Source of the DNA: Bacillota bacterium
GTDB lineage: Bacteria; Bacillota; Bacilli; Paenibacillales; NBRC-103111
Direction: 5' to 3'
Length of the DNA stretch: 64,000 nt
Assembly: GCA_023388055.1 (NCBI GenBank)
Contig: JAEWGW010000020.1
Span: forward strand, 147,382-211,381
The notes beneath the pieces are model-generated. The model saw nothing but the letters and a program-made list of their open reading frames with translations. It did not search any database and had not been told where the DNA came from. This document shows, one piece after another, positions 18,418 to 26,569 of this stretch; position 1 is the stretch's first letter; every line of letters starts with the position of its first letter. The position numbers were made by a program, and so were the translations under genes.

Positions 18418-19323
18418 TTATAACCGGTCCCGGTCCGTCAAGTAGGTCTTGACCCCGGCCCACAGCACGCCCTTGCAGCATTCCTCCACAGGAAGCAGCG
18501 GCGTGTTCTTCATTCTTCTTTGGAGCCCAGAGAGGCTGAAGCCCTGCTTCAGCACCATGATATTGTTCGATTGTAACGCACGGACGGGACAATTGTATAC
18601 ACACTTGAAGCACATCAGGCAGTCATTGGCAAACTTGGGGCGCCCGTTGTGCATCCTGATATTGCCGGTGGGGCAGTCCCGGGCACACCTGGCGCAGCCG
18701 TTGCATGGCGCGTCTACACGAAGCTTCCGGGCGAAGCCACGGGAGCCGGATTGCTCGTATTTGGCCAGCTGGCGTACCAGGAAACCCTTGCGGTGAGCAG
18801 TGCGGCGGATGCTTCCAGACAGAATCCGGTCGAGGATGAGCTCTGTTTTCCGCGGCAAAGCGGCCAGAAGATGCATCGCCACATGATCATGGGTAGGCAC
18901 CAGCCAGTTGCAGGGCATACACAGCATCGCTTCATAGACGACTTGGAAGCCCTTCTCTTCCAGCTGCCGGCAGCATTCCACCCTGCAGCCTGTATTGGGC
19001 CAAACCTCTCCCCCTCCGGAAACCGAAAGCACCGCAATCCGTTGTCCGGGTGAGCCGGACCAGCTGCGGATCCATTCATATACGGGAGCGGGGGCGTTGG
19101 TGGCGTAAACCGGGAAAAGCAGCAGCAGGCAGTCCCAGCCCACTGGTGAGTCCTGCAATGTTTTGCGGGCGGCGGCGCCTGCTTTCCTGCCCAGCTCCTC
19201 CAATCCCACAGCCAGCCCCTTCGCCTGAGCTTGTTCCGCAAAGCTGCATGCCGCCGTCTCCGTCCCCCCGGTGCCACTAAAATAGACAATTCCGATGCGG
19301 TGTATCCCTGAAGATTCACTCAT
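18418..19323 (-). CDS. Flavodoxin-domain / 2[4Fe-4S] ferredoxin protein (EFR1-like)
   Basis: A 301-residue cytosolic redox protein. The N-terminal flavodoxin-like domain binds FMN (IVYFSGTGGTETAA phosphate loop). The C-terminal region has two 4Fe-4S motifs, CNGCARCARDCP and CLMCFKCVYNCP. This order matches EFR1-type ferrodoxins. The partner is unknown. The ATG at 19323 is chosen because GGAGGGGGG lies about 9 nt upstream; an earlier in-frame TTG at 19353 lacks support. It probably forms a short operon with dapB downstream. Confidence 0.85.
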   Translation of the reverse strand: MSESSGIHRIGIVYFSGTGGTETAACSFAEQAQAKGLAVGLEELGRKAGAAARKTLQDSPVGWDCLLLLFPVYATNAPAPVYEWIRSWSGSPGQRIAVLSVSGGGEVWPNTGCRVECCRQLEEKGFQVVYEAMLCMPCNWLVPTHDHVAMHLLAALPRKTELILDRILSGSIRRTAHRKGFLVRQLAKYEQSGSRGFARKLRVDAPCNGCARCARDCPTGNIRMHNGRPKFANDCLMCFKCVYNCPVRALQSNNIMVLKQGFSLSGLQRRMKNTPLLPVEECCKGVLWAGVKTYLTDRDRL

Positions 19324-19538
19324 TTCTTGCTGCTCCCCCCTCCAACCTTCCAACCAACCGGTGCCACATAAAAAGGATATGCCGGAAAATGCTTGTCCTT
19401 GGGATTTCGCTTTTGTTTTTCATTTTCCTGCCTGAATCTGCCATAACTTCCGGATGGGCCTGGTGACCATTTGACCGGCAAGTCCGGGGATCGTATGATG
19501 AAGGATAGGGAAATAGGCGTACATAAGGAGCGGCGTTC

Positions 19539-20648
19539 ATGTTTATCGTGATTGGATTGGTGATGCTTGCCGTATACGGACTTTTGGTGTTCTATATCGG
19601 AGCCAGCGGCTGGCGCTGGATGAGGCCTGCAGTGCCGGGCTGGTTCAAATGGGTTTATGCGGTGGTTCTCGGATTTTTGGCCATTTCCTTCATACTGGGC
19701 CGCTTCGTCCCCCATGCGGATGTGCTGGGTGTGATCGGTTCCTATTGGCTGGCGGTATTCTCTCTTCTGCTCATGATTTTGCCGGTTGTACATCTGACTC
19801 TGCTCGTGCTTCGGCTCACTGCACTGCCCCGGAGAGCCGCCCAGAAATGGGCAGGCGTCCTGACTCTTACGGTTTTGGTCGGGATCATGGTGTACGGGTC
19901 ATACAACGCCTATAATCCCGTGGTCCGGGAGTATGACATCCGCATCCCTAAAAAGGCAGATGGAATGGAGCAGCTGAATGTGGTGATGGCCTCCGATATG
20001 CACTTCGGCTTACTCTCCGGAAGAGCCCATGCAGAGCGGATGGTGAAGGAAATCAACGCCCTTCAGCCGGATTTGGTGCTGTATCCCGGCGATATTATCG
20101 ACGATGATCTGGATGCTTTTATCAGACGGGGCTTCGGCGGAATTCTCAAGCAGGTGGAGGCCAAATACGGGGTATACGCCACCCTGGGCAACCACGATAC
20201 CAATCCGGGGGCTATGGATGAGCTGATCCGTGCGCTGGAGGACAGCGGCATGCGTGTGCTCTACGACGAGTCCGTTACCGTGGCTGATCAGCTTACCCTC
20301 GTGGGCCGTAAGGACAAAACCGACAAGGACCGGGCTGCTCTGGAGGAGCTGCTGCGCGGGACGGATAAGAATCTTCCGTTGATCCTGCTGGACCATCAGC
20401 CATATGAGCTGGATGTTGCCAAGGACAATGGAATCGATCTTATGGTGTCCGGCCATACTCACCGGGGCCAGATTGCCCCCGCCCAATTCATCACCCGGCG
20501 GATTTACGAGAATGACTGGGGCCATCTGATCAAAGGGGAATTCGATTCCGTCGTGTCCTCCGGATACGGCTTCTGGGGTCCGCCCATCCGGACGGGCAGC
20601 CGTTCCGAGCTTGTGCAATTGCATATTACTTTTGCCGGGGGACAGTAA
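19539..20648 (+). CDS. Membrane-anchored metallophosphoesterase
   Basis: A 369-residue protein with four predicted N-terminal transmembrane helices (residues about 3-120), followed by a calcineurin-like phosphoesterase domain facing the outside. Metal-binding motifs run in order: SDMHFG, PGDIIDDD, LGNHD, SGHTHRGQ. The architecture matches YkuE/YaeI-type phosphodiesterases. The substrate, perhaps a lipid or nucleotide phosphate, is unknown. AAGGAG at 19524-19529 sets the start. Confidence 0.9.
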   Translation: MFIVIGLVMLAVYGLLVFYIGASGWRWMRPAVPGWFKWVYAVVLGFLAISFILGRFVPHADVLGVIGSYWLAVFSLLLMILPVVHLTLLVLRLTALPRRAAQKWAGVLTLTVLVGIMVYGSYNAYNPVVREYDIRIPKKADGMEQLNVVMASDMHFGLLSGRAHAERMVKEINALQPDLVLYPGDIIDDDLDAFIRRGFGGILKQVEAKYGVYATLGNHDTNPGAMDELIRALEDSGMRVLYDESVTVADQLTLVGRKDKTDKDRAALEELLRGTDKNLPLILLDHQPYELDVAKDNGIDLMVSGHTHRGQIAPAQFITRRIYENDWGHLIKGEFDSVVSSGYGFWGPPIRTGSRSELVQLHITFAGGQ

Positions 20649-20697
20649 GAATCAGCATAGTATTAAGAAGCTGTTAAGATTATACAGACAATAATTG

Positions 20698-20751
20698 AAA
20701 CCGCAGAAGGGTGCCGGCTACCGGACATTCTCCTGCGGTTTTGTTTTGTTC
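20698..20751 (+). terminator. Intrinsic terminator after the metallophosphoesterase gene
   Basis: AAACCGCAG pairs with CTGCGGTTT and is followed by TGTTTTGTT. The sequence from there to 21028 is AT-rich with no gene; it should contain the promoter of the small ORF at 21029. Confidence 0.8.
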
Positions 20752-21028
20752 AGGGACCTTTGAACTAGTTTTTCTTTAACCTAATTGCGAATATTACGTT
20801 GTAATCGTTATCATTGCGTCCGCAGTCACAGATTAGCCTCATTTACACATTCGACATCCTTACACTTATCCCGAAATTTAGACAAATTCCGTTAAAAATA
20901 TGTTAAGAAAAATAACCCCTCTTTGATAACTCTCTGAAAACCGTTTAACTTTTTTCATTTATGATAGTTTCATAGAACAACGAGAGCCTACATACATTTA
21001 CAATTTGAACTATTGGAAAGAGGTATGT

Positions 21029-21253
21029 ATGATGAAACCTTCCGTACTGAAATTTAAGCAGCACACCATTCCCGTCACCTTCTTCAATCAAGAGGCCGCT
21101 CCTCTTTCATCCTTGCAAAAGCTGTTCGAATCCATGGAATTGCATCTGGACTTCCGCCGCAAGCTGAAGAAAATCGCGTCTATTGAAATGGTCGGCGAGG
21201 TTGCGGTATTCAAGTACTTTGACGGCACCAAGCTGTACATGGAAGTCTGCTGA
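21029..21253 (+). CDS. Small protein of unknown function (74 residues)
   Basis: Not recognised. The product is basic in the middle (DFRRKLKKIASIEMVGEVAVFKYFDGTKLYMEVC) with alternating hydrophobics that suggest two or three strands. There is no signal peptide or membrane helix. GGAAAGAGG at 21015-21023 supports the ATG at 21029 or 21032. An AT-rich promoter region of about 280 bp precedes it, and it converges with the ECF transporter genes. Codon use looks like that of its neighbours, so I take it as real. Confidence 0.6.
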   Translation: MMKPSVLKFKQHTIPVTFFNQEAAPLSSLQKLFESMELHLDFRRKLKKIASIEMVGEVAVFKYFDGTKLYMEVC

Positions 21254-21267
21254 CTTTTCTTCTCCCT

Positions 21268-23019
21268 TCAAAATAACAGCCGCAGCGCATTCATTCCCGC
21301 CATGCATAACACACCTGCCAGACACGCCGTCCCATCACTCCGCTGCCAACGGAGAGGGGCGGCTATTGTGCGTTTTGCACCCTTGCGCCCATAACCCCGC
21401 GCCGCCAATGCAAAGGACAGCTCCTCAGCATGATACAGCATAGACAGAAGGAGCGGAATGAAGAAGGCCGGAAGCTGGCGCAGCTTCAGCTTGCCAGGGT
21501 TACCTGTGCCGGGCCTGCCGCGGACGGAAGCCAAAAGCGCCATCCGCCCAAGCTCACCGGGCAGGAAGCGGATAAACCGGAACAACAAGGCAACAGCCAG
21601 ACCGATGGTATCTCCGGCATGCCGGATGACCGGAATACGCCGGAGCAGCTCCTCCAGGCCCTTCTGGATGGATAGCGGTGGGGTCAGGATATTGAACAGG
21701 ACTCCGCCGGCCAGAACCGGCAGCAATGGGGCCAGCCGTTTCAGCGTAATCTGAGCTTGCTCCCAGGAGAATCCTACATGTATGGGTGAGGTCTGGCCAC
21801 CGGCAAAGTTCAGCCCCACGCCCGAAATGACAAACGCCGCCAGAATAAAAGCGCCAAAGGCAAAAACAGGCTTCAGCCAGCGTTTGGCCGGAATTCCGGC
21901 TGCCAAGCCAAGCGCCGCCACCGCCACACCACCCAGTGCGGTTACCCCCCAATGGGGGGAGATTAGCAGGCTTAAGCTGAACAAGGCGTAAAGCAGCCAT
22001 TTGGTCCGGGGATCTAACCCGGTTAACCGGGTAAGGCGGGTTTTCGGGCTTGACTGCCTCTGGAGAGCTCCCGGGTTTACCTGCTCCTCCCCCACAAAGG
22101 CCAGCCCGGTGGTATTCCCGAGCACCTTACCCGGCTCCGACATTAGGCTTTTCTCGGACTCTGTCTCGTCCTGCTGCCCGGACATTGCTGAAGAGCCTGT
22201 CTCCAGCTTCTCCGCCAAAGAGCGGGCGATGGCTTCGGCTGTTAGGGAATCCACCCCTGCCATTATTGCCAGTCGGATGCAGTCCGGCACCCTGAGCCCT
22301 GCTTCGGTCAACGGGGACGGATCCTTCAGCAGCTCCTGGGGGCTCCATTGACCGGCAACGGAGCCACCCCTCAGCAGCACCACCCGGTCAGCCAAGGGCA
22401 GAAACAGATCCAGCTCATGGGAGGCGATAATGATCCCGCCGCCTGCCCGGCCCTGCTCACGCGTCCATTCCGCCAATTCTCCGGCCAGGGACGCCGCCAT
22501 AACTGGATCGAGCCCTGCCGTCGGCTCATCCAGAAGAAGCCATGGCTGGCGGAGGGCTGCCGCTGCAGCCAGAGCCGTCCGCCGTTTCTCACCGCCAGAT
22601 AGGGTGAAGGCTGACCGCTCCCACAGCTCTTCTCTGATGCCGCACCGGGCAGCAGCCCAAACCAGCCGCTCCTGTCTCTCCTGCGGAGGTAGCTTCCGTT
22701 TTTGGAGGCTGTACATAATTTCTTCCCGAACCGTAGGCAGGAAAAACATCTGCTCCGGGTTCTGGTGCACATAGCTGGAGGTGGCCAGCAGCTCTCTGCG
22801 CTCCAGAGTGCGCTGCCCCTTCCCCCTCCACTCCCCGATACTGCCGGACTCGGCCGGACGCAGACCAGCCAATAGCTGGAGCAGGGTAGACTTCCCGGAG
22901 CCGGTGCAGCCGGCCACCAGCGTCAGCTCCCCTGCTGCGAAGGAGCAGTCTAATAAACCATCCCGGCTGAGCCCGCTGCTTCTTGTGACACCAACCTCAT
23001 GTATGTACCGCCTGTTCAT
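21268..23019 (-). CDS. Fused ECF transporter ATPase and T-component (EcfA-EcfT)
   Basis: A single 583-residue chain. Residues 1-280 are an ABC ATPase: Walker A GCTGSGKS (about 36-43), Q-loop, LSGGEKRR signature, LLLDEPTAGLD and the ASHEL switch His. After a hydrophilic linker of about 70 residues, 320-583 is a CbiQ/EcfT membrane domain with at least five helices and the coupling motif ALAARGYG. The subunits are normally encoded separately. The start overlaps the stop of the upstream ATPase by 4 bp (ATGA), so the two are translationally coupled. With bioY across the operator, this is probably the energising module of a biotin transporter. Confidence 0.9.
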   Translation of the reverse strand: MNRRYIHEVGVTRSSGLSRDGLLDCSFAAGELTLVAGCTGSGKSTLLQLLAGLRPAESGSIGEWRGKGQRTLERRELLATSSYVHQNPEQMFFLPTVREEIMYSLQKRKLPPQERQERLVWAAARCGIREELWERSAFTLSGGEKRRTALAAAAALRQPWLLLDEPTAGLDPVMAASLAGELAEWTREQGRAGGGIIIASHELDLFLPLADRVVLLRGGSVAGQWSPQELLKDPSPLTEAGLRVPDCIRLAIMAGVDSLTAEAIARSLAEKLETGSSAMSGQQDETESEKSLMSEPGKVLGNTTGLAFVGEEQVNPGALQRQSSPKTRLTRLTGLDPRTKWLLYALFSLSLLISPHWGVTALGGVAVAALGLAAGIPAKRWLKPVFAFGAFILAAFVISGVGLNFAGGQTSPIHVGFSWEQAQITLKRLAPLLPVLAGGVLFNILTPPLSIQKGLEELLRRIPVIRHAGDTIGLAVALLFRFIRFLPGELGRMALLASVRGRPGTGNPGKLKLRQLPAFFIPLLLSMLYHAEELSFALAARGYGRKGAKRTIAAPLRWQRSDGTACLAGVLCMAGMNALRLLF

Positions 23020-23858
23020 GCCAACACCGCCCTCTCCAACGCCTCAGGCGTCAGCGGAAAGCAATCCGTGAGCAGACCCCTCGATTTCAGCTGTTCCGCT
23101 ACGGTGACGCTTAAGGGCGGGAGCAGACCCGCCTCCCGGCAAGGGGAACTGCTCTCCCCGGTTGGCGAGTCCGTAGGGCCATAGAAAAAATCCTCCGGAG
23201 TACCCGCAAACACCAGCTTCCCTTCATCCAGTGCCCATATTCTGCCGGCATACGCCGCCTCCTCCAGCAGCTGGGTGATGTGAATCACCGTCATTCCCCG
23301 CTTTTGAAAGGACTGCAGAACAGCCAGCAGCCGGCGCCGGGCCTCCGGGTCCAGCATGGAGGTAGCTTCATCGGCAATCAGCACGGACGGCCGCACAGCC
23401 AGTGCACCGGCTAAAGCCAAGAGCTGCTTCTGCCCGCCGGATAAGCTGCCTACCGGGCATGCTTCCAACCCGGTCAGCCCTGTGGCAGCCAGCGTTTCCT
23501 GTTGACGTGTCTCCATCTCCTCCGGGGGAATTCCCGCACACTCCATCCCGAAGCGGAGATCCTCCTCTACTGTTTCTCCTATAAGCTGCGCCTCCGGGTT
23601 TTGCATGACCAGCCGGACGGAAGCTCCTTGGACGGAGCGCCCGATTTCGCCTGAATAACGCCCGTCCAGCCCCGCCAACAGACGCCCCAGAACACTTTTG
23701 CCGCTGCCGTTCCGGCCTGCTATTGTCAGCCACTCGCCTTCGCGGATGGCGCCGGATACCTGATGAAGCACCGCCTCTTCCCTTCCGGGCAGGTAAACAC
23801 TGACCTCCCGCAGCTCAATCAGGGACTTTTCCAACTTTTTCACCGCCTGTCTATTCAA
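23016..23858 (-). CDS. ECF transporter ATPase (EcfA/BioM-like)
   Basis: A 280-residue ABC ATPase with Walker A AGRNGSGKS, Q-loop VMQNPEAQLIGETVEEDLRFG (typical of ECF ATPases), LSGGQKQLLALAGAL and LIADEATSMLDP, followed by the His switch in VIHITQ. It forms a heterodimer with the ATPase half of the fused partner downstream. The start is uncertain: TTG 23858 gives the full frame, but an AGGCGGTG 6 nt before an in-frame TTG at 23834 is a better ribosome site. The BirA operator lies 35 bp upstream. Confidence 0.92.
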   Translation of the reverse strand: MNRQAVKKLEKSLIELREVSVYLPGREEAVLHQVSGAIREGEWLTIAGRNGSGKSVLGRLLAGLDGRYSGEIGRSVQGASVRLVMQNPEAQLIGETVEEDLRFGMECAGIPPEEMETRQQETLAATGLTGLEACPVGSLSGGQKQLLALAGALAVRPSVLIADEATSMLDPEARRRLLAVLQSFQKRGMTVIHITQLLEEAAYAGRIWALDEGKLVFAGTPEDFFYGPTDSPTGESSSPCREAGLLPPLSVTVAEQLKSRGLLTDCFPLTPEALERAVLA

Positions 23859-23892
23859 ACGCCCATGGGCATGTTACAATGCCATCAGCGAA

Positions 23893-23926
23893 TTGTTAAC
23901 CTGACATCGCAAAATTAGGTTAACAA
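23893..23926. promoter_or_regulatory. BirA (biotin repressor) operator
   Basis: TTGTTAACC (23893-23901) and GGTTAACAA (23918-23926) form a perfect inverted repeat with a 16-bp spacer, the classic BirA operator geometry. It lies between divergent ecfA and bioY, 19 bp before the bioY start, so one holo-BirA dimer could shut off both transcripts when biotin is plentiful. Confidence 0.93.
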
Positions 23927-23944
23927 ATCAAAGGAGGTTTGGCA

Positions 23945-24547
23945 ATGCCCTTTTCGTTTTCCACCAAAGGACTTGTATTTATGACCGCATTCAGCGCACT
24001 TTTTGTCTTATCCAGCTATTTGAATCTGCACTTGGGTTTTTCACCTGTTCCCATCTCCATGGAGAATTTTGTGGTGATGCTGGCGGGGGCGATCCTCGGC
24101 CCAATATACGGCTTCGGCAGTATCGCCCTGGTGATTGTCCTCTCCGTGCTGGGTCTGCCCATCATGGACGGACGCGGCGGTCTGGCTCTGCTCACCGGAC
24201 CTACCGGCGGCTTCGTATGGATGTTTCCCGTTGGCGCTTTCCTGATCGGTCTGGTCTCCCGGTATGTCCGTGGAAGCCGTCTGTGGACCATCGTAGCCCT
24301 GATCGCCGCGGCGGAGCTGTTCGGCTCCCTCCTGCTGTACGTGACCGGTGTGCCGTGGCTGGCCCATGTGGCCAACTATTCCTTCGCCAAGGCGATGGCG
24401 GCAGGCTGTTACCCCTACCTGCCGGGTGACGCCATTAAGGCTGTGCTGGCCGGCTTGATCGCCGCCACTGTGCGCCAGGTGTTCCCGCTTGAGCGGATTA
24501 CCGGACAGGCCGGCTATTCCGGCGTGGAAACCACCATTTCCAAGTAG
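23945..24547 (+). CDS. bioY: Biotin ECF transporter substrate-binding protein BioY
   Basis: A 200-residue membrane protein with six predicted helices. BioY signatures are GPIYGFGSIALVIVLSVLGLP, LLTGPTGGFVWMFPVGAFLIG and CYPYLPGDAIKAVLAGLIA. It captures biotin and docks to the EcfA/EcfT module encoded divergently. ATG 23945 is chosen over the TTG at 23939 because AAGGAGG (23931-23937) is 7 nt upstream. The BirA operator predicts biotin repression. Confidence 0.95.
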   Translation: MPFSFSTKGLVFMTAFSALFVLSSYLNLHLGFSPVPISMENFVVMLAGAILGPIYGFGSIALVIVLSVLGLPIMDGRGGLALLTGPTGGFVWMFPVGAFLIGLVSRYVRGSRLWTIVALIAAAELFGSLLLYVTGVPWLAHVANYSFAKAMAAGCYPYLPGDAIKAVLAGLIAATVRQVFPLERITGQAGYSGVETTISK

Positions 24548-24696
24548 CCGCTTACCTCCGGTACGCCTTTACAAGAGCGCCTTGCCTGCAACGAAATTTC
24601 AGGATAATCTGCTCCGCCCGGAGTTTTCAAACACACCCTAGGCGCCTATCCCACATATCCTGTAGCATCAGCGGATCACAACAGGAGGTGTGCGTG

Positions 24697-25110
24697 ATGT
24701 GGGAGGATTGGGAAAAGCTGTTCAAACAAGTGGCCAAAACCTCGCAGCAGGTCAAAAAAGCATTGGATGATTTCCGTGGCCCGGAGCCTCATGTGAGAAT
24801 TTTTGAGACGGACCGCTATGTGAAAGTTGTCGTCAGCCCCATGCCGGAGCAAAAGGTGCGGCGCTGGTCGGTGAAGGTAATGGGGGACCGGGTGTTTATC
24901 CGGGGGAAATACGAGGTGGAGACGTTATCAAAGGACGATCTGGGCTACGAAATGGCGGAATTGCAGGCGGATGAGTTCGTGAAGGCGGTACGGCTGCCCG
25001 TGCCCGTGGAAGCGAAGCCCTACAATTCCCGCAAAGAAGGAGAGGTGCTGATCGCCACCTTCCTGAAGCGCAAGGAGCTGCCGGCCGGTGGTTGGTTTGA
25101 TCTACCCTGA
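24697..25110 (+). CDS. Hsp20/alpha-crystallin-like protein
   Basis: A 137-residue protein. The central part (about 32-125) has the strand pattern of an alpha-crystallin fold: VRIFETDRYVKVVVSPMPEQ, SVKVMGDRVFIRGKY, a middle loop, FVKAVRLPVPVEAKPYNSRKEGEVLIATFLKR, with the VRLP and final strand positions of small heat-shock proteins. The conserved C-terminal IxI motif is not obvious, so it may be a related non-chaperone spore or coat protein. AGGAGG 8 nt upstream supports ATG 24697 over the earlier GTG codons. Confidence 0.65.
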   Translation: MWEDWEKLFKQVAKTSQQVKKALDDFRGPEPHVRIFETDRYVKVVVSPMPEQKVRRWSVKVMGDRVFIRGKYEVETLSKDDLGYEMAELQADEFVKAVRLPVPVEAKPYNSRKEGEVLIATFLKRKELPAGGWFDLP

Positions 25111-25245
25111 AATAACATGGTCCGTGCCGCAGGCTGGATGTGTTATGGAAGCCTCGAAACCGGCGAAGCCGATTTGAGGGCCTCCTCCGACATTTCATCA
25201 GTCTACGGTGCGGAGGAAAATCGCAGCATGGCTTGTAGCTGGTTC

Positions 25246-25432
25246 CTAACGGCGGTGAGAGACGCTATTTGTCCTAAAACCGGGGGGCTGCAGCATCTAA
25301 CGGAAGCAGGAGACGCTATTGGGTTAAAAAGAGGCTTGCAGCGGAATAATTTGCCCAAATAGAGGCTGTGGCCGCCGTTAGATTTTTTGAAGAGGGGTTT
25401 TTGCCGAAATAAAGGCTTTCCCCGCCGTTAGA
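25246..25432. repeat. Four-unit CTAACGGCGG repeat cluster, copy A
   Basis: Four related units of about 25 bp: plus-strand CTAACGGCGG-x2-AGAGACGCTATT at 25246 and a diverged one at 25297, then two inverted units ending in CCGCCGTTAG at 25357-25381 and 25406-25431. The two-direct, two-inverted arrangement can fold as a long cruciform or RNA hairpin. The same unit and arrangement recur at 47260-47444. No gene is seen in 25111-25589 apart from this cluster and the terminator after it. Confidence 0.85.
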
Positions 25433-25517
25433 TCCTGCATGACCTGTTTCTCATTGCAGCAGCAGCGTCAAAAAAGGAGTGCCTTGGTGGTTCCGTCGGA
25501 CAGCCCCCTCAACATAC

Positions 25518-25560
25518 AAGACCGTCGTTTGCCCCAGGGCTTGGACGGTCTTGTTTTATC
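25518..25560 (+). terminator. Intrinsic terminator downstream of repeat cluster A
   Basis: CAAGACCGTC pairs with GACGGTCTTG and is followed by TTTTATC on the plus strand. It probably ends transcripts from the Hsp20-like gene, 400 bp upstream. Confidence 0.75.
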
Positions 25561-25589
25561 ATCTGCTAGGGCAGGTTTGCAAACACGCC

Positions 25590-26360
25590 TTAGAAGCCGT
25601 AAATGGTCATGCCCCCGTCTACAAACAGAGTTTGACCGGTTATGTATCCCGATGCTTCGGAACTGAGGAACACCACTGGTCCCACCAGATCGCGCAGCTC
25701 GCCGATCCGCTTCAGAGGGGTCCGGGACAGCACCTCGGCTACAAACTCCTCATTCTGCAGAAGCTTCTCGGTTAATGGAGTCTTGAAATACCAGGGTCCG
25801 ATAGCATTCACGAGAATATTATGCTTGCCCCATTCCAGCGCCAGGATTTTGGTCATCTGAATCATAGCGGCTTTGGTGGAGCCATACACCACACCAGTTC
25901 GTAGGGCGGTATGGCCGGCGACCGAGGCCACATTCACGATTCTGCCCCCACCCGCTTCCTTCATATACCGTCCGGCGCATTGAGACATCATAAAAGCGGA
26001 TTTGAGGTTGGTTTGCACAATGGTTTCCCATTCTTCATCAGTCACTTCAAGGGCAGGCGTCCGGATATTCATGCCGGCGTTATTCACCAGAATATCCAGC
26101 TTGCCCGCTTCCCCAACCGCCTTGGCAACAGCAGCCTCCACCAGCTCCCGGCTGGTCACATCCGCCTTGCAGATATAAGCCCTGCGACCTGTCCGGCGGA
26201 TCTCCGCCGCCGTTTCCTCCAGATCGGACTCTGTCCGTGCGGTCAGAGCCACATCCGCTCCGGCTTCGGCCAAGCCTACGGCAAGAGCCCGTCCGATTCC
26301 TTTGCCTGCGCCGGTGACCAGCGCTGTCTTTCCATCCAAACCGAATGAAGGCAATAGCAT
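25590..26360 (-). CDS. Short-chain dehydrogenase/reductase (gluconate 5-dehydrogenase-like)
   Basis: A 256-residue classical SDR using NAD(P). It has the cofactor motif TGAGKGIGRA, LVNNAGMN, catalytic Ser in VNVASVAG, YGSTK (YxxxK), and the closing ITGQTLFVDGGMTIYGF. Overall wording resembles gluconate 5-dehydrogenases and related polyol or keto-acid oxidoreductases; the substrate is not certain. ATG 26360 is preferred because CCAGGAGG is 9 nt upstream, while the in-frame ATG at 26369 would abut the ribosome site. Confidence 0.88.
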   Translation of the reverse strand: MLLPSFGLDGKTALVTGAGKGIGRALAVGLAEAGADVALTARTESDLEETAAEIRRTGRRAYICKADVTSRELVEAAVAKAVGEAGKLDILVNNAGMNIRTPALEVTDEEWETIVQTNLKSAFMMSQCAGRYMKEAGGGRIVNVASVAGHTALRTGVVYGSTKAAMIQMTKILALEWGKHNILVNAIGPWYFKTPLTEKLLQNEEFVAEVLSRTPLKRIGELRDLVGPVVFLSSEASGYITGQTLFVDGGMTIYGF

Positions 26361-26569
26361 GTTACCCATCCTCCTGGCGTATATTGGTATTCAAAAATGC
26401 AGCCTGCACACGAAAATCATAATGCTGGTAGTAGTGGAGGATACTATGTTTTAACGGTCCGTCCAAGACCCCTGTGCATTTTTTGTGACAAATGTGTATC
26501 TTTTTTGAAACGTTATCGGGGGTTTGCACGTAGTACGTTTCAGCAACCAAAGAACAGCATGGAAAGGGA

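Noticed and set aside
20660..20684. TTAAGAAGCTGTTAAGAT considered as another KdpE or PhoP box
   Set aside because: It lies downstream of a gene end, before a terminator, with no promoter of a related gene near it; likely chance.
20796..20816. GTAATCGTTATCATTG considered as a Fur box
   Set aside because: Too few matches to the 19-bp Fur consensus and no iron-related gene adjacent.
25246..25432. Repeat cluster considered as a CRISPR array
   Set aside because: Units are diverged, irregularly spaced and half are inverted; no cas genes in the window.
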